A stretch of DNA of 64,000 nt from Azospirillum sp. TSO35-2 (GCF_003116095.1 NZ_LGRA01000021.1:62001-126000); one strand, 5' to 3'. Shown: positions 21,444 through 31,040, counted from the stretch's first letter. The notes: generated by a model from the sequence alone, not told the origin. Numbers and translations are program-made.

Positions 21444-23984
21444 TCATTCGTTCCGAAGCAATGGCGCCGACGGCTGGCCCAACGCCCGCCAAGTACCATA
21501 GAACCCGAAAGCAAGCGTGATCGCCGTGCTCAGCAGCGCGGTGGTGACGACCGCCGACGGCAGGAAGCTCCACTCCCAGTGCATCAGGAAGCGCAGCACC
21601 GCCCAGGCGGTCAGCGTGCCGATGGCGCCGGCGATCAGCGCGGTGGTCAGGCCGAGCAGCCCGTATTCCAGCAGGAAGGCACGCAGCACGTCGCCCCGGG
21701 TTGCCCCCAGCACCTTCAGCACCACCGCGTCGTAGACCCGGCGGCGGTGCCCGGCGGCGACGGCGCCGGCCAGCACCAGCGTGCCGGCGGCCAGCGTGAT
21801 GCCGGCGACGATGCGCACCGCGGTGCCGATGTTGCCCAGCATCTCCGCCACCGTGTCCAGCGCGTCCTTCACCCGCACCAGCGTGATGTTGGGGAAGCGC
21901 TGCAGCACGGCGCGCTGGACCGCGGTCTCGGCGTCCGGGGTGGCGCGGACGGTGGCGATCCAGGTCTGCGGCGCGCCCTCCAGCGTGCCGGGGGCGAAGA
22001 CCATGGTGAAGTTGATCGCCATGCTGCTGAAATCGGCGGCGCGGATGTTGGCCACCTTGGCTTCGATGGTGCGGCCCAGGATGTTGATCGCCAGCGTGGC
22101 GCCGGGGCCGATGCCGAAGGCGTCGGCGACGCTCTGGTGGATGGAGATCAGCGGCGGCCCGGCATAGTCGGCCGGCCACCACGACCCGGCGGTGACCGAC
22201 GAATGCTTGGGCAACGCCGCGGAATAGGTGATGCCGCGGTCGCCGGCCAGGATCCAGGCCTGCTCCGGGTTGACCAGCGCCTTCTCGGCGTCCTGGCCGT
22301 TCACCCGCTCGATCCGGCCGCGCAGGCTGGGCACCGCCTCGAAGGCGCTGGTGCCGGGGATGCCGGCGACGAGGTCGCGCAGCGGGTCGAACTGGTCGCG
22401 CTGGATGTCGACGAAGAAGAAGCTGGGGGCGTCCTGTGGGATCGTCTCCGACACCCGGCGGGCGAAGTTGCCCTGGATCAGCGCGATGGCGACCAGCACC
22501 GTCAGCCCAAGCCCGAGCGACAGCACCACCGCCCCGGTTGGGTTGCCCGGCCGGTGCAGGTTGGCGAGCGCCAGCCGCAGCCCCGGCCGCCCGGCGCGGA
22601 CGAAGGGGCCGCGCCCGACCCGCGCCGCCGCCCAGGTGACCCCTGCCGCCGCGGCGCGGAAGGCCAGGAAGGTGGCGATCGAGCCGCCGACGAACCACAG
22701 CGCGAACAGCTTGTTCTCGGCCGTCAGCACCGCCAGCCCGGCGAGCGCCAGCGCCGCCAGCCCCATCGCCGCCAGATAGGGCGCGCGCGGCCGCCCGCCC
22801 GCCGGGGTGATGACGTCGCGGAACAGCGCGCCCGCCGGCACCTCGCGCGCCCGGCCCAACGGCCACAGCGAGAAGGTCAGCGCGGTCAGCAGGCCGTAGA
22901 GCGCGGCGAGCGCCAGGGCGCCGGGATAGACGCCGATGTGCGCCGACACCGGCAGCACGCCGTCCAGCAGCCGCCCCAGCGCCAGCGGCGCCACGGCGCC
23001 CAGCGCCAGCCCGATGACGATGCCCAGCAGCGCCAGTGCCAGGATCTGTGCCAGATAGAGCTGGAACACCAGGGCACCCGGCGCGCCGACGCATTTCAGC
23101 ATGGCGATGGTGCGGGCGCGCGAGTCGAGATGGCTGCGCACCGCGTTGCCCACCCCGACCCCGCCGACCAGCAACGCGGTCAGCCCGACCAGCGTCAGGA
23201 ACAGCGTCATCCGGTCGATGAAGCGCTCGACCTGCGGCGAGGCGTTGGTGTAGTCGCGCAGCCGCCAGGGCGCGTCGGGGAACCGCGCCTTCAGCCGCTC
23301 CTGCCACGCCGTCAGGTCGGTCGCCGGCGGCAGCGCCAGCTTGACGCTCCACCAGGTCAGGCTGCCCGGCTGCAACAAGCCGGTGCCCTCCAGCGACGGC
23401 AGCGCCACCAGCAGCCGCGGCCCGAGCGAGAAGGCGTTGGAGGAGGCGCGGTCCGGCTCGCGGTCCAGCACCGCGGCGACGCGGTAGGCGCCCTCGCCGA
23501 CATGGATGGTGTCGCCGGGCTTCACCCCCAGCCGGTCGACCAGGCTGGCCTCGACCACCGCGCCCCAGCGGCCGTCCGTCTTCGCCAGCGCGTCCTTCAG
23601 GTCGCCGCCGCCCTGCAGGGTGACGGTGCCGTAGAGCGGGTAGAGGTCGTCCACCGCCTTCAGTTCGACCAGCGAGGCGCGCGCGTCGTCGGCCCCGCGC
23701 GCCATCGCCCGCATCTCGGCGGCGGTCGACACCCGGCCGTCGGCCCGCAGCGCCGCCATCTGCTCGTCGGTCGGCGGGCTGTAGAGCTGGCGTACCGCGA
23801 CGTCGCCGCCCAGGATGGCGCGTCCGTCGCTGGCCAGCCCGTCGAGCAGCCCGCTCGACACCGACTGCACCGCGGCGATGGCGGCGACGCCGAGCGCGAG
23901 GCAGGCGAGAAAGACCCAAAACCCTTTCAGCCCGGTGCGCAGCTCGCGCCGGGCCAAGCGGAGGGCGAGGCGGAGGTTGGTCAT
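21444..23984 (-). CDS. FtsX-type ABC transporter permease (YbbP-like)
   Basis: 846-residue inner-membrane protein with the YbbP layout. One N-terminal helix (LKGFWVFLACLALGVAAIAA) is followed by a large periplasmic MacB-like domain, three helices, a central hydrophobic block, a second periplasmic domain and a C-terminal FtsX core. It pairs with the ATPase encoded upstream at 24172-24915 and, as in many genomes, the esterase divergent to it. The family is thought to be mechanotransducing or lipoprotein/peptide exporters; the substrate is unknown. A palindromic repeat sits in the 187-bp gap to the ATPase gene. Confidence 0.92.
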   Translation of the reverse strand: MTNLRLALRLARRELRTGLKGFWVFLACLALGVAAIAAVQSVSSGLLDGLASDGRAILGGDVAVRQLYSPPTDEQMAALRADGRVSTAAEMRAMARGADDARASLVELKAVDDLYPLYGTVTLQGGGDLKDALAKTDGRWGAVVEASLVDRLGVKPGDTIHVGEGAYRVAAVLDREPDRASSNAFSLGPRLLVALPSLEGTGLLQPGSLTWWSVKLALPPATDLTAWQERLKARFPDAPWRLRDYTNASPQVERFIDRMTLFLTLVGLTALLVGGVGVGNAVRSHLDSRARTIAMLKCVGAPGALVFQLYLAQILALALLGIVIGLALGAVAPLALGRLLDGVLPVSAHIGVYPGALALAALYGLLTALTFSLWPLGRAREVPAGALFRDVITPAGGRPRAPYLAAMGLAALALAGLAVLTAENKLFALWFVGGSIATFLAFRAAAAGVTWAAARVGRGPFVRAGRPGLRLALANLHRPGNPTGAVVLSLGLGLTVLVAIALIQGNFARRVSETIPQDAPSFFFVDIQRDQFDPLRDLVAGIPGTSAFEAVPSLRGRIERVNGQDAEKALVNPEQAWILAGDRGITYSAALPKHSSVTAGSWWPADYAGPPLISIHQSVADAFGIGPGATLAINILGRTIEAKVANIRAADFSSMAINFTMVFAPGTLEGAPQTWIATVRATPDAETAVQRAVLQRFPNITLVRVKDALDTVAEMLGNIGTAVRIVAGITLAAGTLVLAGAVAAGHRRRVYDAVVLKVLGATRGDVLRAFLLEYGLLGLTTALIAGAIGTLTAWAVLRFLMHWEWSFLPSAVVTTALLSTAITLAFGFYGTWRALGQPSAPLLRNE

Positions 23985-24020
23985 GTGGGCCTCGCTGGCG
24001 TGCAACGCGTGGTGGCGGAC

Positions 24021-24145
24021 GCCCCCTCCCTAACCCTCCCCCGCTCTCGCGGGAGAGGGAACTGCCGCGGCCTCGCAAACTCCCCCTCTCCTGCCGAAGG
24101 CGGGGGAGGGAGGGACCCGCGGCGAAGCCGTGGGAGGGAGGGGGC
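24021..24145. repeat. G-rich palindromic intergenic element, copy 2
   Basis: It begins GCCCCCTCCCTAACCCTCCC and ends GGGAGGGAGGGGGC, with internal hairpins (CTCTCGCGGGAGAG; TGCCGAAGGCGGGGG). It belongs to the same family as 19590-19704 and here lies between the ATPase and permease genes of one transporter operon. Confidence 0.85.
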
Positions 24146-24171
24146 ACTCAACGCTTGCGCAGTCATCCCCC

Positions 24172-24915
24172 TCACTCCCCCGCCACCTGGACGCGCGGGC
24201 GCCGTGCCGCGGTGCCGTCGTCGGCGATGCGGCCGTCGGCCAGCCGGATGGTGCGGTCGCAGCGGGCGGCGAGGCTGGGGTCGTGGGTGATCAGCACCAG
24301 GGTGGTGCCGCGGCGCTCGGCCAGATCGAACAGCAGCGACACGATGGTGGCGCCGGTGTCGAGGTCGAGGTTGCCGGTCGGTTCGTCGGCCAGCAGCAGC
24401 GTGGGCTCGGTGACGAAGGCGCGGGCCAGCGCGGTGCGCTGCTGCTCGCCGCCCGACAGCTGGCCGGGGTAATGGTGGATGCGGTGGCCCAGCCCGACCG
24501 ACTCCAGCCCGGCGCGGGCGCGGTCGAAGGCGTCCGACACGCCGGCGAACTCCAGCGGGATGGCGACGTTCTCCAGCGCCGTCATCGTCGGCACCAGATG
24601 GAAGGCCTGGAAGACGATGCCGACGTGGCGGCGGCGGAAACGGGCCAGACCATCCTCGTCCAGCCGGCCCAGATCCTGGCCGGCGACGCGGACGGTGCCG
24701 CCGCTGGGGCGCTCCAGGCCGGCCATCACCATCATCATCGTCGACTTGCCGGACCCGCTGGGACCGACGACGCCGACCCGCTCGCCGGGCTCCACCCGAA
24801 GATTAACGCCCCGCAGGATGTTGACGGGTCCGGCACCGCTGTCCAATCTCAAGTGGACGTCGTCGAGATCGACGATGGAGTTCGGCGACGTTGCAGAGGA
24901 CTGGACCTTGGACAT
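24172..24915 (-). CDS. ABC transporter ATP-binding protein (YbbA/LolD-like)
   Basis: 247-residue ATPase of the MacB/LolD branch. Walker A GPSGSGKST at 51-59, Q-loop in VGIVFQAFHLVPTMTALENV, signature LSGGEQQRTALARA, Walker B TLLLADEPTGNLD and switch His in LVLITHDPSLA. It energises the FtsX-type permease encoded downstream. The start (MSKVQSS) is 40 bp from the divergent GDSL esterase start, so promoters overlap in that space. Confidence 0.93.
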   Translation of the reverse strand: MSKVQSSATSPNSIVDLDDVHLRLDSGAGPVNILRGVNLRVEPGERVGVVGPSGSGKSTMMMVMAGLERPSGGTVRVAGQDLGRLDEDGLARFRRRHVGIVFQAFHLVPTMTALENVAIPLEFAGVSDAFDRARAGLESVGLGHRIHHYPGQLSGGEQQRTALARAFVTEPTLLLADEPTGNLDLDTGATIVSLLFDLAERRGTTLVLITHDPSLAARCDRTIRLADGRIADDGTAARRPRVQVAGE

Positions 24916-24955
24916 GCGGATCTCGCACAAGCGGAAAGGACCATCGCCATATGGC

Positions 24956-25651
24956 ATGGTCCGCAGAGCTTTCAACGCGTGGGCTTTCAACAACGGGTGG
25001 CGTGGCGCCGTTCTCGCGCTGCTCTTCACCGCAGGGGTATCGATGACCAGTCCGACCGGCGCCATCGCCGCCGCGCCCGTCAAGCTGCTGGCGCTGGGCG
25101 ACAGCCTGACCGCCGGCTATGGCCTGCCGGAGCCGCAGGGCTTCACCAGCCAGCTGCAGAAGGCGCTGACCGCCAAGGGCTACGCCGTCACCGTCGTCAA
25201 CGCCGGGGTGTCGGGCGACACCACCGCCGGCGGCCGCGCCCGGCTGGACTGGGCGCTGGCCGACAAGCCGGACGCCGCCATCGTCGAGCTGGGCGCCAAC
25301 GACATGCTGCGCGGGCTCGACCCCGGCCAGGCCCGGGCGAACCTCGACGCCATCCTGAAGAGCCTGCAGGAGCGCAAGGTGCCGACGCTGCTGGCCGGCA
25401 TGCTGGCCTCCCCCAGCCTGGGCAAGCCCTACACCGACGCCTTCAACGCGATCTATCCCGATCTGGCGGGCCGCTACGGCGTGCCGCTCTACCCCTTCTT
25501 CCTCGATGGGGTGGCGCTCGATCGCGCGCTGATCCAGCCGGACGGGCTGCATCCGAACGCCCAGGGCGTCGCGGTGATCGTGGAGCGTATCCTGCCCGCG
25601 GTCACCAAGCTGCTCGACAGCCTGCCCCAAACCGCCAAGACCGGAGGCTGA
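24956..25651 (+). CDS. tesA: Periplasmic GDSL arylesterase / lysophospholipase (TesA-like)
   Basis: 231-residue SGNH hydrolase. It has an N-terminal hydrophobic export signal (WRGAVLALLFTAGVSM, likely cleaved after AIAA), the GDSL box LALGDSLTAGYGLPE with nucleophile Ser50, block II NAGVSGDTTAGG, block III ELGANDMLRG and the catalytic pair in DGLHPN. Probable thioesterase, protease I or lysophospholipase L1-type activity on acyl substrates. Upstream in-frame ATGs exist (for example 24914); I chose the one that gives a compact signal peptide. Often adjacent to ybbA-ybbP. Confidence 0.9.
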   Translation: MVRRAFNAWAFNNGWRGAVLALLFTAGVSMTSPTGAIAAAPVKLLALGDSLTAGYGLPEPQGFTSQLQKALTAKGYAVTVVNAGVSGDTTAGGRARLDWALADKPDAAIVELGANDMLRGLDPGQARANLDAILKSLQERKVPTLLAGMLASPSLGKPYTDAFNAIYPDLAGRYGVPLYPFFLDGVALDRALIQPDGLHPNAQGVAVIVERILPAVTKLLDSLPQTAKTGG

Positions 25652-25658
25652 GACCGCC

Positions 25659-26858
25659 ATGACGATGTCCGACGCCGTTCCCGCCTCCACCGCCGCCGCC
25701 GATGCCACCACCGCCGATGACGGCCTGCGCTTCCACGCCGCCTGCGCCGCCGGGGCGGAATGGGGACCGGTGGTGAAGGCCTGCCTGGACCGGCTGGGTC
25801 CGGTCGCCGGCTGCAACATCGGCTTCCTCTACCTCACCGACGGGCTGGCGGAGCACGCGACCAGCATCGTCACCCTGCTGCGCAGCCTGACCGGCATCCG
25901 CAACTGGGTCGGCACCGTCGGCATCGGCGTGATGGCCAACGGCGACGCCCTGTTCGACGAGCCGGGCATCGCGGTGATGGCCGCCCGCCTGCCGGACGAC
26001 GGCTTCCGCCTGTTCCCCACCCTGACCGACGGGCTGGACCCGCTGCGGCGCAGCGCCGGCGGCTGGCTCGACCGCAACGGCGCGGCGCTGGCGCTGGTCC
26101 ATGTCGACCCGCGGCACGCGGACATGGCCGGGCTGGTGTCGGCGCTGTCGGAACAGGCCGGCGTCTTCCTGGTCGGCGGCCTCGCCGCCTCGCGCGGGGA
26201 GTACCCGCAATTCACCCTGACGGAGGATGGCGGCGCGGTGTCCGACGTGTCGGACGGCGGCGTGTCGGGGGTGCTGTTCGCGCCGTCGGTCGCGGTCGCC
26301 ACCGCCCACACCCAGGGCTGCCGCCCGATCGGGCCGACGCGCACCATCACCGCCAGCGACGACAACATCATCCTGGAGATCGACGGCCGCCCGGCGCTCG
26401 ACGTGTTCAAGGAAGACATCGGGCCGGAGCTGGCGGCCGACCTGCGGCAGGTCGCCGGGGTGATCTGCGCCGGGCTGCCGATCGCCGGGTCGGACACCCA
26501 GGACTATCTGGTCCGCGACCTCGTCGCCATCGACCCGCGCGCCGGCTGGCTGTCGATCGCCGAGCGGGTGACGACCGGCCAGCCGCTGCTGTTCACCCGC
26601 CGCGACCCCGAGAGCGCCGCCGCCGACATGCGCCGGATGCTGGACAGCCTCAAGAAACGGGTGAAGGCGACGCCGAAGGGGGCGGTGTATGTCAGCTGCA
26701 TCGCCCGCGGACCCAACCTGTTCGGCAGCGCGGACGCCGAGCTCGCGATGATCCGCGAGACGTTCGGCGCGGTGCCGCTGGTGGGGTTCTTCGCCTCGGG
26801 CGAGGTGTCGCACAACCGGCTTTACGGATACACCGGCGTGCTAACGCTGTTCCTGTAA
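25659..26858 (+). CDS. FIST domain sensory protein
   Basis: 399 residues covering the FIST N and FIST C domains with no attached output domain. The N-terminal part (about 30-220) has GCNIGFLYLTDGLAEHATSI and FLVGGLAASRG; the C-terminal FIST_C part (about 225-395) has DDNIILEIDGRPALDVFKEDIG and VPLVGFFASGEVSHNRLYGYTGVLTLFL. FIST domains are predicted small-ligand (possibly amino acid) sensors usually linked to signalling. It starts 8 bp after the esterase stop, so it is probably co-transcribed. Confidence 0.88.
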   Translation: MTMSDAVPASTAAADATTADDGLRFHAACAAGAEWGPVVKACLDRLGPVAGCNIGFLYLTDGLAEHATSIVTLLRSLTGIRNWVGTVGIGVMANGDALFDEPGIAVMAARLPDDGFRLFPTLTDGLDPLRRSAGGWLDRNGAALALVHVDPRHADMAGLVSALSEQAGVFLVGGLAASRGEYPQFTLTEDGGAVSDVSDGGVSGVLFAPSVAVATAHTQGCRPIGPTRTITASDDNIILEIDGRPALDVFKEDIGPELAADLRQVAGVICAGLPIAGSDTQDYLVRDLVAIDPRAGWLSIAERVTTGQPLLFTRRDPESAAADMRRMLDSLKKRVKATPKGAVYVSCIARGPNLFGSADAELAMIRETFGAVPLVGFFASGEVSHNRLYGYTGVLTLFL

Positions 26859-26886
26859 AGACCACCACGGATAAGGAACGTTCGGG

Positions 26887-27930
26887 ATGCAGCATCGTCC
26901 GCTCGGCCGCACGGGTCTGTCGGTCAGCGCCATCGGCCTCGGCACCATGACCTGGGGGGGCCAGAACACCGAGGCCGAAGGCCACGCCCAGATGGACGCT
27001 GCGCTCGACCGCGGGATCAACTTTTGGGACACGGCGGAGATGTACGCCATCCCGCCCACCGCCGACACCTACGGCAAGACCGAGGAGATCATCGGCAGCT
27101 GGTTCCAGTCGCGTGGCAAGCGCGACCGGGTGATCCTCGCGAGCAAGATCATCGGCGCGCCGGCCGGCGGCTTCGGCTGGGTGCGCGAGGGCAAGTCGCG
27201 CCTCGACCGCGCCAACCTCTTCGCCGCGGTGGAGGCCAGCCTCGCCCGGCTGAAGACCGACTACATCGACCTTTACCAGCTCCATTGGCCAGACCGGGTG
27301 ACCAACCGTTTCGGCCAGCGGACCTACCAGCACAAGCCGCAGCAGGACGGCGTGCCGATCGAGGAGACGCTGGCGGCGCTGGGCGAGCTGGTCGCCGCCG
27401 GCAAGATCCGCCATGTCGGCCTGTCGAACGAATCGCCGTGGGGCGTGATGCGTTACCTGCGCGCGGCCGAGGTCGCCGGGCTGCCCCGCGTCGCCTCGAT
27501 CCAGAACGCCTACAACCTGCTGAACCGGACCTTTGAGAACGGCCTGTCGGAGGTGGCGCTGCGCGAGGATGTCGGGCTGCTCGCCTACTCGCCGCTGGGC
27601 GCCGCGACGCTGACCGGCAAGTACCTGCACGGCGCGGTGCCGCCGGGCAGCCGCCGCTCGCTCGACCACCGGGGCTCGCGCTACGCCACCGTCAACGCCG
27701 ACGCCGCGACGGAGGCCTATCTGGACATCGCCCGCCGCCACGGTCTGGCGCCGAACCAGATGGCCATCGCCTTCACCCTGCAGCAGCCCTTCGTCACCTC
27801 GTCGCTGATCGGGGCGACGACGATGGAGACGCTGATCTCCAACATCGAGTCGATCGACGTCACCCTGTCCCCGGAGCTGCTGGCGGAGATCGACGCCGTC
27901 CACAACCGCATGCCGGATCCGTGCCCGTAA
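26887..27930 (+). CDS. Aldo/keto reductase (Tas-like)
   Basis: 347-residue NADPH-dependent oxidoreductase with a TIM-barrel fold. The catalytic tetrad is visible: Asp48 and Tyr53 in NFWDTAEMYA, Lys87 in ILASKI and His133 in LYQLHWPD. The insertions after TYGKTEEIIG and the NRFGQRTYQHKPQ loop match the Tas/YghZ branch. An AAGGAACG ribosome binding site precedes the ATG. The physiological carbonyl substrate is unknown. It follows the FIST gene by 28 bp. Confidence 0.92.
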   Translation: MQHRPLGRTGLSVSAIGLGTMTWGGQNTEAEGHAQMDAALDRGINFWDTAEMYAIPPTADTYGKTEEIIGSWFQSRGKRDRVILASKIIGAPAGGFGWVREGKSRLDRANLFAAVEASLARLKTDYIDLYQLHWPDRVTNRFGQRTYQHKPQQDGVPIEETLAALGELVAAGKIRHVGLSNESPWGVMRYLRAAEVAGLPRVASIQNAYNLLNRTFENGLSEVALREDVGLLAYSPLGAATLTGKYLHGAVPPGSRRSLDHRGSRYATVNADAATEAYLDIARRHGLAPNQMAIAFTLQQPFVTSSLIGATTMETLISNIESIDVTLSPELLAEIDAVHNRMPDPCP

Positions 27931-27967
27931 ACCGCCCCTGAAACCTGTCCCGGGAGTTGGCCCGCCG

Positions 27968-28513
27968 ATGCTCCGCCTGTTCGTCGCCCTCGACCTGACG
28001 GCGGAAATCCGCCAGCGCCTCGCCGGGCTGGGCGGCGGGGTGCCGGGCGCGCGCTGGACCGAGCCGTCGAACCTGCACCTGACCCTGCGCTTCATCGGCG
28101 AGGTGCCGGACGACCAGGCGATGGACATCGACGCGGCGCTGGCGGAGCTGCGGGCGCCGGCCTTTTCCCTGACCTTCGATGGGGTCGGCGTCTTCGGCAC
28201 CGGCCGGCGGGCGCGCGTGCTGTGGGCGGGGGTCGAGCGCAACGAGGCGCTGGCCCACCTCCAGGCCAAGGTGGAATCGGCGGTCGTCCGCTGCGGCCTG
28301 CCGGCGGAGGAGCGGAAATTCTCGCCCCACATCACGCTGGCCCGGTTGAAGGACCCGCCGGCCGACCGCATCGGCCGTTTCCTGTCCGACCGCGGCCTGT
28401 TCCGCGCCGGCCCGATGGCGGTGGAGCACGTCACGCTCTACCGCAGCCATCTCGGCAACGGCGGCGCGGTGTACGAGGCGCTGCGGGAGTATCCGCTGGG
28501 GAGTGTTGAATAA
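27968..28513 (+). CDS. thpR: RNA 2',3'-cyclic phosphodiesterase (2H family)
   Basis: 181 residues of the LigT/ThpR 2H phosphoesterase family, which opens 2',3'-cyclic phosphates on RNA ends. The two HxTx motifs are HLTL (in NLHLTLRFIGEV) and HITL (in FSPHITLARLK), with RLFVALDL at the N-terminus. It starts 37 bp after the aldo/keto reductase gene on the same strand. Confidence 0.93.
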   Translation: MLRLFVALDLTAEIRQRLAGLGGGVPGARWTEPSNLHLTLRFIGEVPDDQAMDIDAALAELRAPAFSLTFDGVGVFGTGRRARVLWAGVERNEALAHLQAKVESAVVRCGLPAEERKFSPHITLARLKDPPADRIGRFLSDRGLFRAGPMAVEHVTLYRSHLGNGGAVYEALREYPLGSVE

Positions 28514-28595
28514 GCATCGCGTTCGCCGTCCGACGGGCGCCGTCCTGCGTTCACACCTTCAGTGCCCATGGGAAATCCAAACGGACGGATGGTCG

Positions 28596-29678
28596 ATGCA
28601 GAAGCCGGTCGAGCCGCGACTCCGCGACAGGCGGCGGGCCAAGCCTTCGCTGCGCAACGGGCGGCTTCTGCATGTCCGCTCCGGCCTGTCGCCGGAAAAG
28701 ACCCTGCTTGTCCGCGTCACCATCGTCGTTGCGCTGATCGCGCTGGTCATTGCGGTGTTCTGGTTCGACCGCGACGGGCTGAAGGACCAGATCGACGGCA
28801 CCATCAGTTTCCCCGACGTCCTCTACTTCGCAATGATCACGGTGACCACCGTCGGCTATGGCGACATCGTTCCGGTCAGCCACACCGCCCGGCTGATCGA
28901 CGCCTTCGCGGTTACGCCGATCCGTGTCTTCATCTGGTTCATCTTCCTGGGCACCGCCTATGAACTCGTCGTGCAACGGATCGTGGAGGAATTCCGATTG
29001 AGCCGGATTCAAAAGCAGCTGCATGGGCATGTCGTGCTGTGCGGCTTCGGTCACAGCGGGTTCATCGCCGCGCAGGAAACCCTGTCCAAGGGCCATCCCG
29101 GCGACCAGATCGTCATCATCGACGAGTCGGAGGAGCGTATCCAGCTGGCCGCCGACGCCGGCTTCATCGGTCTGCGCGGCGACGCCACCAGCGAGGACAC
29201 GCTGATCAAGGCCTGTGTCGGCCAAGCGAAGGCGGTGATCGTCAGCACCGGCCGCGACGACACCACCATCCTGGTGATCCTGACCGTGCGCCACCTGTCG
29301 GCCGCCACCAAGATCGTCGCCAGCATCAAGCAGGAGGAGAACATCAAGCTCGCCAACCTCAGTGGCGCCGACCTCGTCGTGTCGCCGCCGAAGATCGGCG
29401 GCTACCTGATGGCCGACGCGGTGGAGAGCCAGCACGCCACCCCGTTCCTGTGCGACCTGATGTCGGCCGGCGGCCAGATGGTCCTGGCCGAACGCCGGGC
29501 GGAACCCGACGACGTCGGCAGGACGATGGCGGAGGTCGCCGCCGGCCTGGTGGTGCAGGTCCACAGCCATGGCCGCACCGTCGCCTTCACCGAACGCAAC
29601 CGCTACATCATCCAGCCGAACGACCTGCTGCTGATCATCAGCCCGCCGCAGCCGGGCGGAGAGGCGGAGCCCCGGTAG
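28596..29678 (+). CDS. Potassium channel protein with RCK (TrkA-N) domain
   Basis: 360 residues: a basic N-terminus, TM1 at about 38-57, the pore helix and selectivity filter TVTTVGYGD (GYGD 87-90), TM2 at about 105-125, an RCK/TrkA-N nucleotide-binding domain (HVVLCGFGHSGFIAAQ, with GD in LRGDATSEDTL), and a TrkA-C-like end. The layout is that of MthK/Kch-type ligand-gated K+ channels. The ATG at 28596 was chosen; a GTG at 28503 would add 31 residues overlapping thpR. Its 3' end overlaps the convergent diguanylate cyclase by 41 bp. Confidence 0.9.
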   Translation: MQKPVEPRLRDRRRAKPSLRNGRLLHVRSGLSPEKTLLVRVTIVVALIALVIAVFWFDRDGLKDQIDGTISFPDVLYFAMITVTTVGYGDIVPVSHTARLIDAFAVTPIRVFIWFIFLGTAYELVVQRIVEEFRLSRIQKQLHGHVVLCGFGHSGFIAAQETLSKGHPGDQIVIIDESEERIQLAADAGFIGLRGDATSEDTLIKACVGQAKAVIVSTGRDDTTILVILTVRHLSAATKIVASIKQEENIKLANLSGADLVVSPPKIGGYLMADAVESQHATPFLCDLMSAGGQMVLAERRAEPDDVGRTMAEVAAGLVVQVHSHGRTVAFTERNRYIIQPNDLLLIISPPQPGGEAEPR

Positions 29679-30804
29679 CCTCCACCCCGACGACGCGGTT
29701 CTTGCCGTCCTGCTTGGCGCGGTACATGCGGTGGTCGGCCAGCTCCACCAGGGCTTCCCAGTCGGCCGGACGGTCGACGTTCTGTTCGGCGATGCCGATG
29801 CTGGCGGTCTGGCTGGCGCCGTCCGGCCGCTTGCCGAAACCGGCGCGGCGCATCCGCTCCACCGCGATCATCGCGCCTTCCACCGGGGTGTCGGGCATGA
29901 TGACCAGGAACTCCTCCCCACCCCAGCGGACCAGCGCGTCGGACTGGCGCAGCAGGCTGCGGATGGTGTTGGCGGCGTGGCGCAGGACGCGGTCGCCCTC
30001 GTCATGGCCGAAACGGTCGTTCACCGCCTTGAAGTCGTCGAGGTCGACGAAGATCGCCGACAGCGGCTGTGCCGCCCGCTCGGCGTGGGCGACCTGGAGC
30101 TTCAGCAGCTCCTCGCCGATGCGGCGGGAGAAGGCGCCGGTCAGCGCGTCGTGCGACGCCTGCTCCAGCAGCGCGACCATGAAGTGAAGCTGGCTGATCG
30201 CGGCGAGCGTCGCCACCACCGCGATCAGCGCCAGCAGCCACAGCGCGCTGATGTAGGACGGGAACGGCATCACCAGCGAGCCGTAGAAGCCGGCGGCGAG
30301 ATGGGCGGCCAGCATGGGGGCGGCGAACACGGCACCCTCCACCGCGGTCAGCGGGAAGACGCTCAGCCCGGCCACCATGACGAAGGGCAGATAGCCGTAG
30401 CCGGCGCTGACGGCGATGCGCAGGTCGTCCATCCCCTGCCCGTAGAGCAGCGGATGGGAGATGGCGAAGAACAGGGTCGGGATCGCCAGCAACGCCGCCA
30501 GCCGCCGCCAGGCGCCGGCCAGATCCTCGCAGGACCGCCGGTCGAAGGCGAGCGTCAGGAAGGCGGCGCTGGCGGCCAGGCGCAACGCGATCAGCCAGAC
30601 GGCGAGCGACCAGTCGAAGACGGTGACGTCGATGGCGATCCACAGCGGCGTCAGCACGCCGAACACCATCGCCACCATGCGCACGCGCGACTGGATCATC
30701 GCCGCGCGCCGACGATGAAGGATCGGCGTGTGGCCGGCGGGGTGGATCAGGTCGGGCAACTCATCGCCGCGAACGAAGGCGGCGAGCAGCGTGTCGGTCA
30801 GCAT
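29638..30804 (-). CDS. Membrane-anchored diguanylate cyclase
   Basis: 388 residues: about six hydrophobic helices (roughly 45-205) and then a GGDEF domain that makes cyclic di-GMP. The active-site motif is GGEEF in LVRWGGEEFLVIMP, with SHDALTGAFSRR at the domain start and FVDLDDFKAVNDRFGHDEGD. An RQSD inhibitory I-site lies five residues before GGEEF, so product inhibition is likely. No EAL domain. The ATG at 30804 marks the conserved protein; the frame continues upstream through the dnaJ shadow. The signal sensed by the MASE-like membrane part is unknown. Confidence 0.93.
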   Translation of the reverse strand: MLTDTLLAAFVRGDELPDLIHPAGHTPILHRRRAAMIQSRVRMVAMVFGVLTPLWIAIDVTVFDWSLAVWLIALRLAASAAFLTLAFDRRSCEDLAGAWRRLAALLAIPTLFFAISHPLLYGQGMDDLRIAVSAGYGYLPFVMVAGLSVFPLTAVEGAVFAAPMLAAHLAAGFYGSLVMPFPSYISALWLLALIAVVATLAAISQLHFMVALLEQASHDALTGAFSRRIGEELLKLQVAHAERAAQPLSAIFVDLDDFKAVNDRFGHDEGDRVLRHAANTIRSLLRQSDALVRWGGEEFLVIMPDTPVEGAMIAVERMRRAGFGKRPDGASQTASIGIAEQNVDRPADWEALVELADHRMYRAKQDGKNRVVGVEATGAPPLRPAAAG

Positions 30805-30956
30805 GCAGCGGCCCACCCCCGGCGCGCGGCCGGACATTTCGGCGAAAGAGTTACCATGAAGGGTGATTACACGCGCGTGCGCGGCCCGGCAACGGGTTTC
30901 GTGCGGGCCCGCCGGCCGAAGCAACCCGGTGGCACGGCGAAGGCTTGGGCATGCGA

Positions 30957-30993
30957 CAAAAAGTAACGGGCGGCGCGTTGAAGCGCCGCCCGT
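30957..30993 (-). terminator. Rho-independent terminator after dnaJ
   Basis: 11-bp perfect stem (ACGGGCGGCGC, 30966-30976, with 30983-30993) and a 6-nt loop, followed on the minus strand by TACTTTTTG. It lies 48 bp beyond the dnaJ stop. Confidence 0.88.
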
Positions 30994-31040
30994 CCTGTTC
31001 GCCCATTCCTGCCCGGCCGTCTTTGCCGGCGATGTGCCCG

